Of a DNA stretch of 64,000 nt, positions 25,802-32,892 are shown piece by piece. This DNA is from Thalassobacillus cyri. GTDB lineage: Bacteria; Bacillota; Bacilli; Bacillales; Halobacillaceae. The notes beneath the pieces are model-generated. The model saw nothing but the letters and a program-made list of their open reading frames with translations. It did not search any database and was not told the DNA's origin. Location: positions 310,001 through 374,000 of the forward strand of contig NZ_FNQR01000001.1 in assembly GCF_900107755.1 (NCBI RefSeq), given 5' to 3'. Position 1 is the first letter of the stretch. Every line of letters begins with the position of its first letter. The position numbers and the translations under genes are program-made.

Positions 25802-26209
25802 ATGAACAAACATGAGGCAGGAGCTTCTATCCTAAGGGTTATATTAGGGGTTATATTTTTTGTTCATGGCTTGGATAAATTCCAGGAAGGGATTGGAAAT
25901 TCCGTCGGATTTTTTGACAGTATTGGAGTACCCGGATTTTTAGCTTACGTTGTAGGAACAATTGAGCTTGTTGGCGGGATTGCGCTGATTTTAGGAATTG
26001 GAACAAAAATTGTTGCCTCTCTATTTGCCATTATTATGCTGGGGGCTATCTTTACAGTTAAACTTTCTGCTGGTTTTCTGGGTGGATATGAGTTAGATCT
26101 AGCGTTACTAGCCATGTCTATTTATGTAGCACTTTCCGATAACACAGCTCTCTCACTGGAAAATGCCATGTTTTCAACGAAACAGGGCTCAATAGAAAAT
26201 GTATCCTAA
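25802..26209 (+). CDS. DoxX-family membrane protein, CatD-like
   Basis: Four-helix membrane protein (135 aa) of the DoxX family. The opening GASILRVILGVIFFVHGLDK and the loop VGGIALILGIGTK are typical. In B. subtilis CatD is encoded next to the catechol-2,3-dioxygenase CatE and both respond to catechol and quinones. The same partners occur here, with a quinone reductase between. AAAGGAGTGGTTTTGA lies before the ATG. Its biochemical role is not established. Confidence 0.85.
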   Translation: MNKHEAGASILRVILGVIFFVHGLDKFQEGIGNSVGFFDSIGVPGFLAYVVGTIELVGGIALILGIGTKIVASLFAIIMLGAIFTVKLSAGFLGGYELDLALLAMSIYVALSDNTALSLENAMFSTKQGSIENVS

Positions 26210-26232
26210 TAAATGGAGAGGGGATTCATGCA

Positions 26233-26893
26233 ATGGGGATTTTTGATAAATTATTTGGAAAACCAAAGGAGATGGAAGACATGTCAAACGTAAGATTAGC
26301 TGTTATTTTTTACACGATGAGTGGAACGAACTATCAAATGGCCAAGTGGGCGGAAGAAGGCGCAAGAGAAGCCGGTGCCGAAGTAAAAGTATTAAAAGCG
26401 GAGGAACTTTGCACCCCAATCCGTCATCGAGGCGAATGAAGCATGGAAAGCAACCGTCGAAAAAACAAAAGACGTGCCTGTAGCGACATCCGCTGACCTT
26501 GAGTGGGCCGACGCCATTATTTTCAGCATCCCGACACGCTTTGGTAACATGCCATCGCAAATGAAGCAATTCCTTGATACACAGGGCGGTCTTTGGGCAA
26601 GCGGTAAGACGATCAACAAAGTGGTCAGCGGCATGACTTCTGCCCAGAACCCGCACGGTGGCCAGGAAGCAACTTTGTTGTCTTTATATACATCGATGAT
26701 GCACTGGGGCGCGATTATTGTTTCACCAGGTTACACCGATGAAGTATTGTTCGGTGCTGGAGGAAACCCATATGGTACAAGTGTAACCGTTGATCAGGAT
26801 GGCAACATGGCCGAGGATGTGGAAGAAGCTGTCAAGCATCAGGCAAAACGTACAGTGACAGTTGCTTCCTGGGTGAAACAAGGGCAACAGTAA
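26233..26893 (+). pseudogene. WrbA-type NAD(P)H:quinone oxidoreductase, frameshifted
   Basis: WrbA proteins reduce quinones by two electrons using FMN. The flavodoxin-like phosphate loop FYTMSGTNYQMAKWAEEG and the downstream IIFSIPTRFGNMPSQMKQFL and SPGYTDEVLFGAGG are intact. The frame breaks at LKAEELCTPIRHRGE, because removing one T from the T3 run at 26408-26410 gives LKAEELAPQSVIEANEAWKA. Repaired, it is about 219 aa from 26233, or 203 from ATG 26281, which has AAAGGAGATGGAAGAC before it and matches the usual family start. The gene sits in the quinone cluster, so activity would be expected. Confidence 0.82.
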
Positions 26894-26940
26894 TATAAGT
26901 GATAGATTGAATGTAATCTATAACAGCAATAGCTAGAAGG

Positions 26941-26977
26941 ATGCCTAATATCGAACCGCGGATATTAGGCATTTTTT
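26941..26977 (+). terminator. Intrinsic terminator inside the quinone cluster
   Basis: ATGCCTAATATC pairs perfectly with GATATTAGGCAT, followed by T5. The dioxygenase gene downstream may need read-through or its own promoter. Confidence 0.85.
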
Positions 26978-27015
26978 AAAAAGAAAATCGAAAAGATATA
27001 CGAGGAGGAATTCCG

Positions 27016-27867
27016 TTGTCATTTCATCGTAAACCTATTACATTTGTCAAACATGTCAATATTAAAGTACAAAATTTAGAACGCTCCCTTGATTATTATC
27101 AAGAGGTGATAGGGGTTAAGATTTTAGAGCAAACCAATAAAAGAGCTAAGTTAACAGCCGATGGGAAAACCTGTATTCTGTCCTTAGAGCAGCCGGAAAA
27201 TGCTACAGCAAAGCAAGGAAGGACTAGTGGTTTATATCATTTTGCCCTCCTTGTACCAAGGCGTTCAGATTTAGCAAATATCGTCCACCATTTTATTGCA
27301 AAGGGAATTAGAATTGGATCTTCGGACCACCTTGTCAGTGAAGCTCTCTATTTAAATGATCCAGATGGTAATGGGATTGAAATTTATGTGGACCGTGATC
27401 CTTCCGTGTGGAAATGGAAGAATGGCGAAGTTGCCATGACCGTTGATCCGTTAGATTTTGCAGACCTGCTTCAGGCAGGGAATTCAGAAGAACCATGGAA
27501 AGGCTTGCCTGCCGGTACTGTTATGGGGCATATCCATCTACATGTTTCTCACTTAAAAGAAGCAGAGGAATTTTACACGAAAGGACTGGGATTTGAGGTA
27601 GTAAACCGATTTGGCGGTCAGGCTCTTTTCATCTCATCAGGTAACTATCATCATCATATTGGTTTAAATACATGGGCTGGGGTTGGAGCTCCTGAACCTC
27701 CAAAAAATAGCGTCGGCTTGGAATCATTTACAATCATGTTACCCGATGAGGAATATAGGAACAATGTGATAGCAAGTCTGGAGAGAGTTGGTGCCTCTGT
27801 CACAGAGGAAAATGGAATAGTGACCACAAAGGATCCGTCTGGCAACTGTATTCACCTTGCTGTTTAA
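27016..27867 (+). CDS. Catechol-2,3-dioxygenase, CatE-like (VOC superfamily)
   Basis: Extradiol ring-cleavage dioxygenase (283 aa) built of two VOC modules. Module one opens with FVKHVNIKVQNLERSLDYY. The catalytic module has metal ligands expected at His in GHIHLHVSHLKEAEEF, His in SSGNYHHHIGLN and Glu in VGLESFTIMLP. Fe(II) use is a family expectation. The TTG start follows GAGGAGGAATTCCG. The neighbours (HxlR repressor, DoxX, WrbA) match the B. subtilis catDE stress regulon, so the role is probably removal of catechols and quinone precursors. Confidence 0.88.
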   Translation: MSFHRKPITFVKHVNIKVQNLERSLDYYQEVIGVKILEQTNKRAKLTADGKTCILSLEQPENATAKQGRTSGLYHFALLVPRRSDLANIVHHFIAKGIRIGSSDHLVSEALYLNDPDGNGIEIYVDRDPSVWKWKNGEVAMTVDPLDFADLLQAGNSEEPWKGLPAGTVMGHIHLHVSHLKEAEEFYTKGLGFEVVNRFGGQALFISSGNYHHHIGLNTWAGVGAPEPPKNSVGLESFTIMLPDEEYRNNVIASLERVGASVTEENGIVTTKDPSGNCIHLAV

Positions 27868-27875
27868 GGTGTTCA

Positions 27876-27906
27876 TTTTATTTGCGGCTTATCAATAAAT
27901 AAGCCA
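27876..27906 (+). terminator. Weak hairpin after the dioxygenase gene
   Basis: GGCTTAT pairs with ATAAGCC but no long T run follows, so it may be only a weak terminator. Confidence 0.35.
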
Positions 27907-27959
27907 CATGTCTTATAGGAAGATAAATGTCGTTCTAAAATATGGAGGCTGGGTGGCAC

Positions 27960-28049
27960 ATGTTAAACATGTTTTATATATCTGGTCTGCTTCTTCATGA
28001 GCTCTTGGGAGCTGTATCTTCAGCAATTTTATCCTTTAAGGCAATGTAA
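27960..28049 (+). CDS. Possible 29-residue hydrophobic peptide
   Basis: ATG at 27960 opens MLNMFYISGLLLHELLGAV and closes SSAILSFKAM. GGAGGCTGGGTGG lies upstream with loose spacing. It is a single hydrophobic helix with no recognised family, next to toxin-element copy B. It may be chance. Confidence 0.25.
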   Translation: MLNMFYISGLLLHELLGAVSSAILSFKAM

Positions 28050-28091
28050 TGGCTAAGGATTGTTGTTTGCTGAAGGAAGCAATATATATTA

Positions 28092-28259
28092 GTAGATGTG
28101 CCAACATCTACGGTTGAGTAATAGAACGGCTCCCTTCAAGGGGGCCGGCTATAGATGAGGATAATCCACCTGAGCCGTGCTAACTCAAGGGTGGATTATT
28201 TTTTTGGTTAAACGACAGTATGCCTATAATCAGAGTCGCTAATGCTGCTAAGTAATTGC
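28092..28259 (-). pseudogene. Copy B of the holin-like type I toxin/antisense element, toxin start replaced
   Basis: Keeps the hairpin GTAGATGTGCCAACATCTAC (28092-28112) and the ATAATCCACC...GGTGGATTAT hairpin with a T run (28160-28208). On the minus strand the toxin C-terminus is readable (ALATLIIGILSFNQK), but its ATG and first residues are missing. Directly upstream and in the same frame, after a TAA, lies the 30-residue gene at 28261-28353 with a much stronger ribosome site. Confidence 0.65.
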
Positions 28260-28260
28260 C

Positions 28261-28353
28261 TTAAATGATTTTTCTAACCAATCTTCCAAGCATACGTGGA
28301 ATAAATAGAACGATATCTATAATCGTATGAATTAATGAACGAATGATTCCCAT
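28261..28353 (-). CDS. 30-residue cationic amphipathic peptide
   Basis: AAGGAGGGG ends 7 bases before an ATG on the minus strand. The peptide begins MGIIRSLIHTIIDIVLF, has a Pro-Arg kink, and ends RMLGRLVRKII. It has one acidic residue against five Arg/Lys and one His, spaced as on one face of a helix. It occupies the place of the toxin start in copy B of the holin-like element and reads into the toxin remnant through a single stop. Membrane activity is an inference from composition. Confidence 0.55.
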   Translation of the reverse strand: MGIIRSLIHTIIDIVLFIPRMLGRLVRKII

Positions 28354-28579
28354 GCTCACCCCTCCTTATCTTATAAGTACAGCTTCCACCAGAAGATCCT
28401 GTTCAAACGCTTACTTTTAAGGAAGTTCTTATTTTATAACTTTGATAGAGGAAGATAACAAGAATGTGACTAAAGCACCTTTCATTCAAGAAGATTAATT
28501 CAGTTTTAAATCATATAGGTCTAAAAAGAACATTTAATAATAGTATCTCCTTAAAAGCAGATAAATACGGAGGTGTAAA

Positions 28580-29197
28580 ATGGTAACATCCTCTATGTCT
28601 TGCAAATGGCCATACACCACACAAATGAATTTTATGGCTGTTGTTGATGCCCTTATTCCATCTAGTGTGATTATGTTCAACTGTGGATGTACAGTTCAAC
28701 ATGGTGGATTGTCTTTGTCTATCTGGGAGTACCTTCTCATGTCTTTAGACAGCTTGCCTGTGCCATTAACAGAGGAAACCTCTCAACTTCTTGACTTATC
28801 AGCTTTCTATTTATATAAGAAACGTTATCCATTATCTTTTTTTATCTATCATACCCATACATCCAAGGCACTTTTCTCCACGTTATCAAGGAAAGACCGA
28901 TTAAGGGCCATCGAACTTTTAGAAAACCTAAAGGTGCCGCTTGATATTTTACCTGTTCCTTATAAGAATAATCCCAGTCTGTTACAGATCATGATTGACT
29001 CTTTATATCAATTAACTTTTTTTGGGTATTATTCGGAATGGTATGGGTATGGGGAGACCCGGTTAAATTCACCTGCTTTTCGGTATCTTCGCACCTATCC
29101 AGTGAGCTGGACCTACACGGGTTATCCAGGCCCTTCCTTTGGATATAGGGATTTTAGAGGTTTTTTATTAAAAATGGAAGACTTAAAGCAGGAGTGA
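28580..29197 (+). CDS. Gluconate 2-dehydrogenase subunit 3-like protein
   Basis: 205 aa, no clear enzyme motif by itself. CGGAGGTGTAAA precedes the ATG, and the gene ends 6 bp before a GMC oxidoreductase gene. Small partner subunits of this kind (gluconate 2-dehydrogenase subunit 3 family) accompany FAD dehydrogenases in this gene order. The N-terminal MNFMAVVDALIPSSVIM and the Tyr/Trp/Pro-rich C-terminus (GYPGPSFGYRDFRGFLL) fit that family. No twin-arginine signal is visible, so location is uncertain. Confidence 0.65.
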   Translation: MVTSSMSCKWPYTTQMNFMAVVDALIPSSVIMFNCGCTVQHGGLSLSIWEYLLMSLDSLPVPLTEETSQLLDLSAFYLYKKRYPLSFFIYHTHTSKALFSTLSRKDRLRAIELLENLKVPLDILPVPYKNNPSLLQIMIDSLYQLTFFGYYSEWYGYGETRLNSPAFRYLRTYPVSWTYTGYPGPSFGYRDFRGFLLKMEDLKQE

Positions 29198-29203
29198 TTT
29201 AAT

Positions 29204-30904
29204 ATGCAAAAACCGGATGTAATTGTCGTCGGGGCAGGGGGTGGCGGAGCCGTAATAGCAAAGGAACTAGGAGAACTGGGGTTACATGTTCTGATGCTGG
29301 AAGCAGGACCATGGTATGGAAATAAGCAATGGCCCCGTCCCAATATTGATAAAGGAGGATTTTGCAGTCGAAGCGTTGATGATTTAGATGTCAGCCTTTT
29401 TAAGGAGAGCTACAATAAGTTAGAAAATAATATGAATGATCAGATTGCGGGAAGATTGCGTTGGGGTCCCGCTAACCGGGAGAATCCTCCCTGGAATCGA
29501 ACTTTTCAACAAAGAGGGTTTGTTTGGCAGAATTCTGGTGTGGGTGGGTCTACTCAGCACTATCTGGCAAACTCTCCCCGTGCCATTCCATCTGCTATTG
29601 AGGGACAATGGCCGCTGTCCTATCGTGAATTGATTCCATACTACGAAAAAGTAGAAGCAGAGTTACCAGTGGAATTCGCCCCTACTACTTCAAAGGAAGA
29701 ATTATTTTATTATGGAGCAAAAAAAGCTGGCTGGAATCTTTTAGCTACTCTCAATGTAGAAACCCCGGGATTTCGAGCTCAGCCCAATGCAATTTTGCCT
29801 CCAAATGAAAATCTTCTTCATCCAGCCTACACAGAAGAGCAGTTATCATGGATGGAAGGGTGTACACTTGCGGGCCATTGTATCAATGGCTGTCCCCATG
29901 GCCCATCTGTTAGTAAAATTGCTAAGCGTTCCACAAATGTCAGCTATGTGCCTTTAGCTTTAAATACAGGAAACGTGGAGATCCGCCCCAATACTTTTTC
30001 CTATCAAGTGATTACAGAAAAACACCCTAAAGAAGGAATAAGGGCAACTGGAGTGAAAGTAAGAAACACATGGACTGGTGAGAGGGAAGAATTATTTGCC
30101 GACTGCATCATTGTAGCAGCTGGCGCAATTGAAACCCCCCGTCTGTGGCTCAATTCCTCCTTGCCTTTTAATCCATGGACGGGCAGGGGACTTGTGAATC
30201 ATGACATGGATATGGTTACTGGAGTTTTTAATGAAAAAGAGCTGCTTTCTATATTAGGGAGTCCTGCAGTAAATCCCTTTGCCGGTCACACCTCTGGTGC
30301 CAGGTTAGACTATCCTGGGTTAGGTTCCATACAAATAATTGGGACTAGTCCTGGATTAATGGCGAGCTTTTCTTATGCATTAGGTCATTCAGAAAATAAG
30401 AAGTTCCATCATGATAGCAATAATAACCCGTTTAAAACAGGGCGGGTTATTGGAAAAGAGTTAATCGAGTTAATGGCAGATTATCAAAAATCATTAAGTA
30501 TCTTGATTGTAACGGACGATGAAGTTGATAGGAAAAATAATGTCTCCGTAGTCCCTGCAAACCTGGATGAACATGGAGCCATACCATCAATACGTTATGC
30601 CCCAACAAGGAACACCCGCAGGACGAAGAGAGAATTGGTGAAAATAGCAGCAGACATCCTTCTTCAAGCTGGAGCTAGAAAGGTCATCCATTCCCATTGG
30701 CCAGACGGTTTGATGATTCACATCATGAGTACAATGAGAATGGGCTATGTCGTCGATGAAAATTGTGAGGCACTTGAGGTAAGCAGAATGTTTATAGCGG
30801 ATAATAGTGTGCTGACTAATGGGCTGGGTGGAGCAAATCCCACCCTGACAACTCAGGCTTTAGCAACAAGGACGGCTGAGAAAATTTATGAAAAATACTT
30901 TTAA
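29204..30904 (+). CDS. GMC-family FAD dehydrogenase
   Basis: 566-aa flavoenzyme that would oxidise an alcohol or sugar, with electrons passed to a membrane acceptor. FAD site VIVVGAGGGGAVIAKELGEL at residues 5-24, the GMC phrase WQNSGVGGSTQHYLAN near residue 110, a Cys-rich insert CTLAGHCINGCPHGP near 224 and the C-terminal FAD motif NSVLTNGLGGANPTLTTQAL. The catalytic His/Asn region is at IMSTMRMG. It pairs with the small subunit just upstream. The substrate is unknown; the gluconate label comes only from the family. Confidence 0.82.
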   Translation: MQKPDVIVVGAGGGGAVIAKELGELGLHVLMLEAGPWYGNKQWPRPNIDKGGFCSRSVDDLDVSLFKESYNKLENNMNDQIAGRLRWGPANRENPPWNRTFQQRGFVWQNSGVGGSTQHYLANSPRAIPSAIEGQWPLSYRELIPYYEKVEAELPVEFAPTTSKEELFYYGAKKAGWNLLATLNVETPGFRAQPNAILPPNENLLHPAYTEEQLSWMEGCTLAGHCINGCPHGPSVSKIAKRSTNVSYVPLALNTGNVEIRPNTFSYQVITEKHPKEGIRATGVKVRNTWTGEREELFADCIIVAAGAIETPRLWLNSSLPFNPWTGRGLVNHDMDMVTGVFNEKELLSILGSPAVNPFAGHTSGARLDYPGLGSIQIIGTSPGLMASFSYALGHSENKKFHHDSNNNPFKTGRVIGKELIELMADYQKSLSILIVTDDEVDRKNNVSVVPANLDEHGAIPSIRYAPTRNTRRTKRELVKIAADILLQAGARKVIHSHWPDGLMIHIMSTMRMGYVVDENCEALEVSRMFIADNSVLTNGLGGANPTLTTQALATRTAEKIYEKYF

Positions 30905-30946
30905 GGTTACAACAAATAGAGATATTTTCATAAACATCAAAAAACT

Positions 30947-30989
30947 TAAAGTGAAGCCCTCTTCTAATTAGGAAGAAGGCTTCACTTTA
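30947..30989 (+). terminator. Terminator of the GMC operon
   Basis: AAAGTGAAGCC(C)TCTTC pairs with GAAGAAGGCTTCACTTT around a short loop. Confidence 0.85.
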
Positions 30990-31003
30990 GTTTATGCGGT
31001 AAT

Positions 31004-31048
31004 AAAAGAACAGGAACTGTCTGGATTGTGACAGTTCCTGTTCTTTAT
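31004..31048. terminator. Bidirectional terminator between the GMC and YVTN genes
   Basis: AAAAGAACAGGAACTGT pairs with ACAGTTCCTGTTCTTTA around a 10-base loop. Confidence 0.85.
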
Positions 31049-32106
31049 TATTTATTTTCAATTGTACTTATAAAGAACGGGAATTTTTTTGTGTCAATGC
31101 TATCTACTACTTCATTTTTCGAAGTATTAATAACGGCTACTTTATTTTCCCTGCTCACGGCAACATATGCTTTCTTTCCATTTAGGCTTACTGTGACACC
31201 ATGTGGGCCGTTTCCAACCTTAATTTCCTTCACTTCTTTTCTTTGTTCAATGTCAATGACGGAAACGAAGTTCGTGCCAATGTTGGCTACATATGCGTAT
31301 TTTCCATCAGGGGTAACATCGATGACATGATGGCCCGTGCCAGTAGCTATTCGGTCTGTCATTTCACCTTTTTCAAGATCAATAACCCCAATCCCATTGT
31401 ACTCCGTTAATGTAACGAGTAAGGTATTGCCGCTAATATCCAGGTTATGAGGAGCACCATTTATACCTTCAATCGTCTTCATTACTTTTTGCGTGGAAAT
31501 ATTAATCACAGATACGGAGTTCGAACCAGTATTGGTAACGTAAAATTTATTGCTATCCGGGCTGGCAACGCCATTATGAGGGGATTGTCCAACTTCAATT
31601 GTCTTTGCAGCTTCTAATTTTTGCACATCAATAACGGTTACTGTACCATCGCCTTCATTAATGACATACGCCCATTTGCCATCAAAGCTAAAGTTGATTC
31701 CTTTTGGGGTCTTTCCGACTGGAATGGTTTTTATGTTTTGTTTCGTTTGCGTGTCAATAATCGATACATTCTCTGAGCCGCTATTGACCACGAAATCATA
31801 CTTACCATTCGGGGAGACTTCGTTATAGGTTGGGGTTTTCTCAACCTGAATTGTTTTTAAGGTATTGTTACTTTCCGGGTGAATCACCTGCACGACATTG
31901 GCATCACGATCATTTACGTATAACATGTGTTGACTTGTCATATGTTCGTCTGGAGTTACCTCTTGACTTTTCACTTTTCCTTCAGAACCTGAGATTGTCG
32001 TCTGTGCTTCATTGTTACTACATGCGGAGAGAACTAATACAACGATAAAGAGGAGAAAGGAGGCATTTTTCATAAGATTTCTGTGAATAACTCGGCGTTT
32101 TGACAT
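31048..32106 (-). CDS. YVTN-repeat beta-propeller lipoprotein
   Basis: About 352 aa from ATG 32106, which has AAAGGAG 9 bases upstream; TTG 32112 is too close. Signal peptide with lipobox VLSAC, then about seven blades of the YVTN/surface-layer type, each with the pattern YVxN...VxVID, for example WAYVINEGDGTVTVIDVQ and YAYVANIGTNFVSVIDIEQR. Such proteins are extracellular and often bind partners or small ligands. No catalytic residue is obvious. It is a single gene. Confidence 0.85.
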   Translation of the reverse strand: MSKRRVIHRNLMKNASFLLFIVVLVLSACSNNEAQTTISGSEGKVKSQEVTPDEHMTSQHMLYVNDRDANVVQVIHPESNNTLKTIQVEKTPTYNEVSPNGKYDFVVNSGSENVSIIDTQTKQNIKTIPVGKTPKGINFSFDGKWAYVINEGDGTVTVIDVQKLEAAKTIEVGQSPHNGVASPDSNKFYVTNTGSNSVSVINISTQKVMKTIEGINGAPHNLDISGNTLLVTLTEYNGIGVIDLEKGEMTDRIATGTGHHVIDVTPDGKYAYVANIGTNFVSVIDIEQRKEVKEIKVGNGPHGVTVSLNGKKAYVAVSRENKVAVINTSKNEVVDSIDTKKFPFFISTIENK

Positions 32107-32112
32107 CTGCAA

Positions 32113-32464
32113 CCACTCCTTTTGGAATTTACTGACAAAACTAATGACTCTCCTGTTGATGTGTCTGAAGGTGAAATTGGGTATTCACCTAATTTATGTT
32201 TATTTAAACACCAGAGCTTTAATAATTCAACCTTTTCTGAAAATGGAAGGTGTGTACTTTGCTTATCAGGTTACCAGAAAGGTACATGGAGTATCAGGTA
32301 TAAAACAAAGCCCTTCTAATTTTAATAGATAGAAAGTGCCTGACCCCCAGTGCGTTAATGCATTACTATTTATACTTTCCTTCTTTATAGGGTGGCATTG
32401 ACAAATTTAAAATGATATAACAAGGTGATGGTTGAAAACACTTAAGGTTTTATATCCTTCATTT
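32113..32464. other. Intergenic stretch with a half hairpin
   Basis: At 32333-32352 the left arm AAAGTGCCTGACCCCC of the common terminator family occurs without its right arm, a remnant. Otherwise no gene is supported up to the toxin element. Confidence 0.4.
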
Positions 32465-32469
32465 TATGG

Positions 32470-32620
32470 TATAATAATTACAGAAGTAATATATATTAAA
32501 AAAGACCGCAGATGCTGTAACATCTACGGTCGAGTAATAGAACGGTTCCCTTCAAGGGGGATCGGCAAAATCGGGATAATCCACCTGAGCCTCTAACTCA
32601 AGGGTGGATTATTTTTTTTG
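32470..32620 (+). ncRNA. Predicted antisense antitoxin RNA of the holin-like toxin (copy C)
   Basis: A -10 box TATAAT at 32470-32475 (the -35 box is weak) would start an RNA near 32482. It would contain the hairpin CCGCAGATG...CATCTACGG (32505-32530) and end at the hairpin ATAATCCACC...GGTGGATTAT with T8 (32574-32619). The RNA is convergent with and overlaps the 3' end of the toxin mRNA, including the toxin stop codon, as in RatA/TxpA and SR4/BsrG. Start and length are predictions. Confidence 0.6.
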
Positions 32621-32692
32621 GTTAAACGACAGTATGCCTCTGATCAATGTTGCGAATGCGACTGCAAACATCAATGCTTCGAATACTGTCAT
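32609..32692 (-). CDS. Holin-like type I toxin peptide (27 aa)
   Basis: Intact copy C. AAAGGGGGTGGTGCTG precedes an ATG; the peptide begins MTVFEALMFAVAFATLIRG and ends SFNQKK. This is the pattern of the small BsrG/BsrE-like holin-type (Hol-Tox) membrane toxins of Firmicutes: a short MTVxEALM head, one hydrophobic helix and a charged tail. A minus-strand -10 box TATAAT at 32769-32764 would give an mRNA of about 250 nt ending at the hairpin near 32505. Translation is probably held down by the antisense RNA and by pairing of the leader (32729-32740) with the 3' region (32596-32607). Confidence 0.75.
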   Translation of the reverse strand: MTVFEALMFAVAFATLIRGILSFNQKK

Positions 32693-32829
32693 CAGCACCA
32701 CCCCCTTTCTTTTGGGGATGTATGCCGACCACCCTTGAGTCACCTATTCTATTACATAACTTCATTATATCATGGATATCTATGCCTTTAGAGGTAATTT
32801 CCGGGGATTTCTAATTCCAAGAGATAATA

Positions 32830-32872
32830 AAAACGGCTTTGGCCCTGGGTAAGATAGGGTCAAAACCGTTTA
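32830..32872. terminator. Terminator of the amidase gene
   Basis: AAACGGCTTTGGCCCT pairs with AGGGTCAAAACCGTTT, 20 bp beyond the minus-strand stop codon. Confidence 0.8.
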
Positions 32873-32892
32873 TTTTTGCATAAGTGGTGGTG

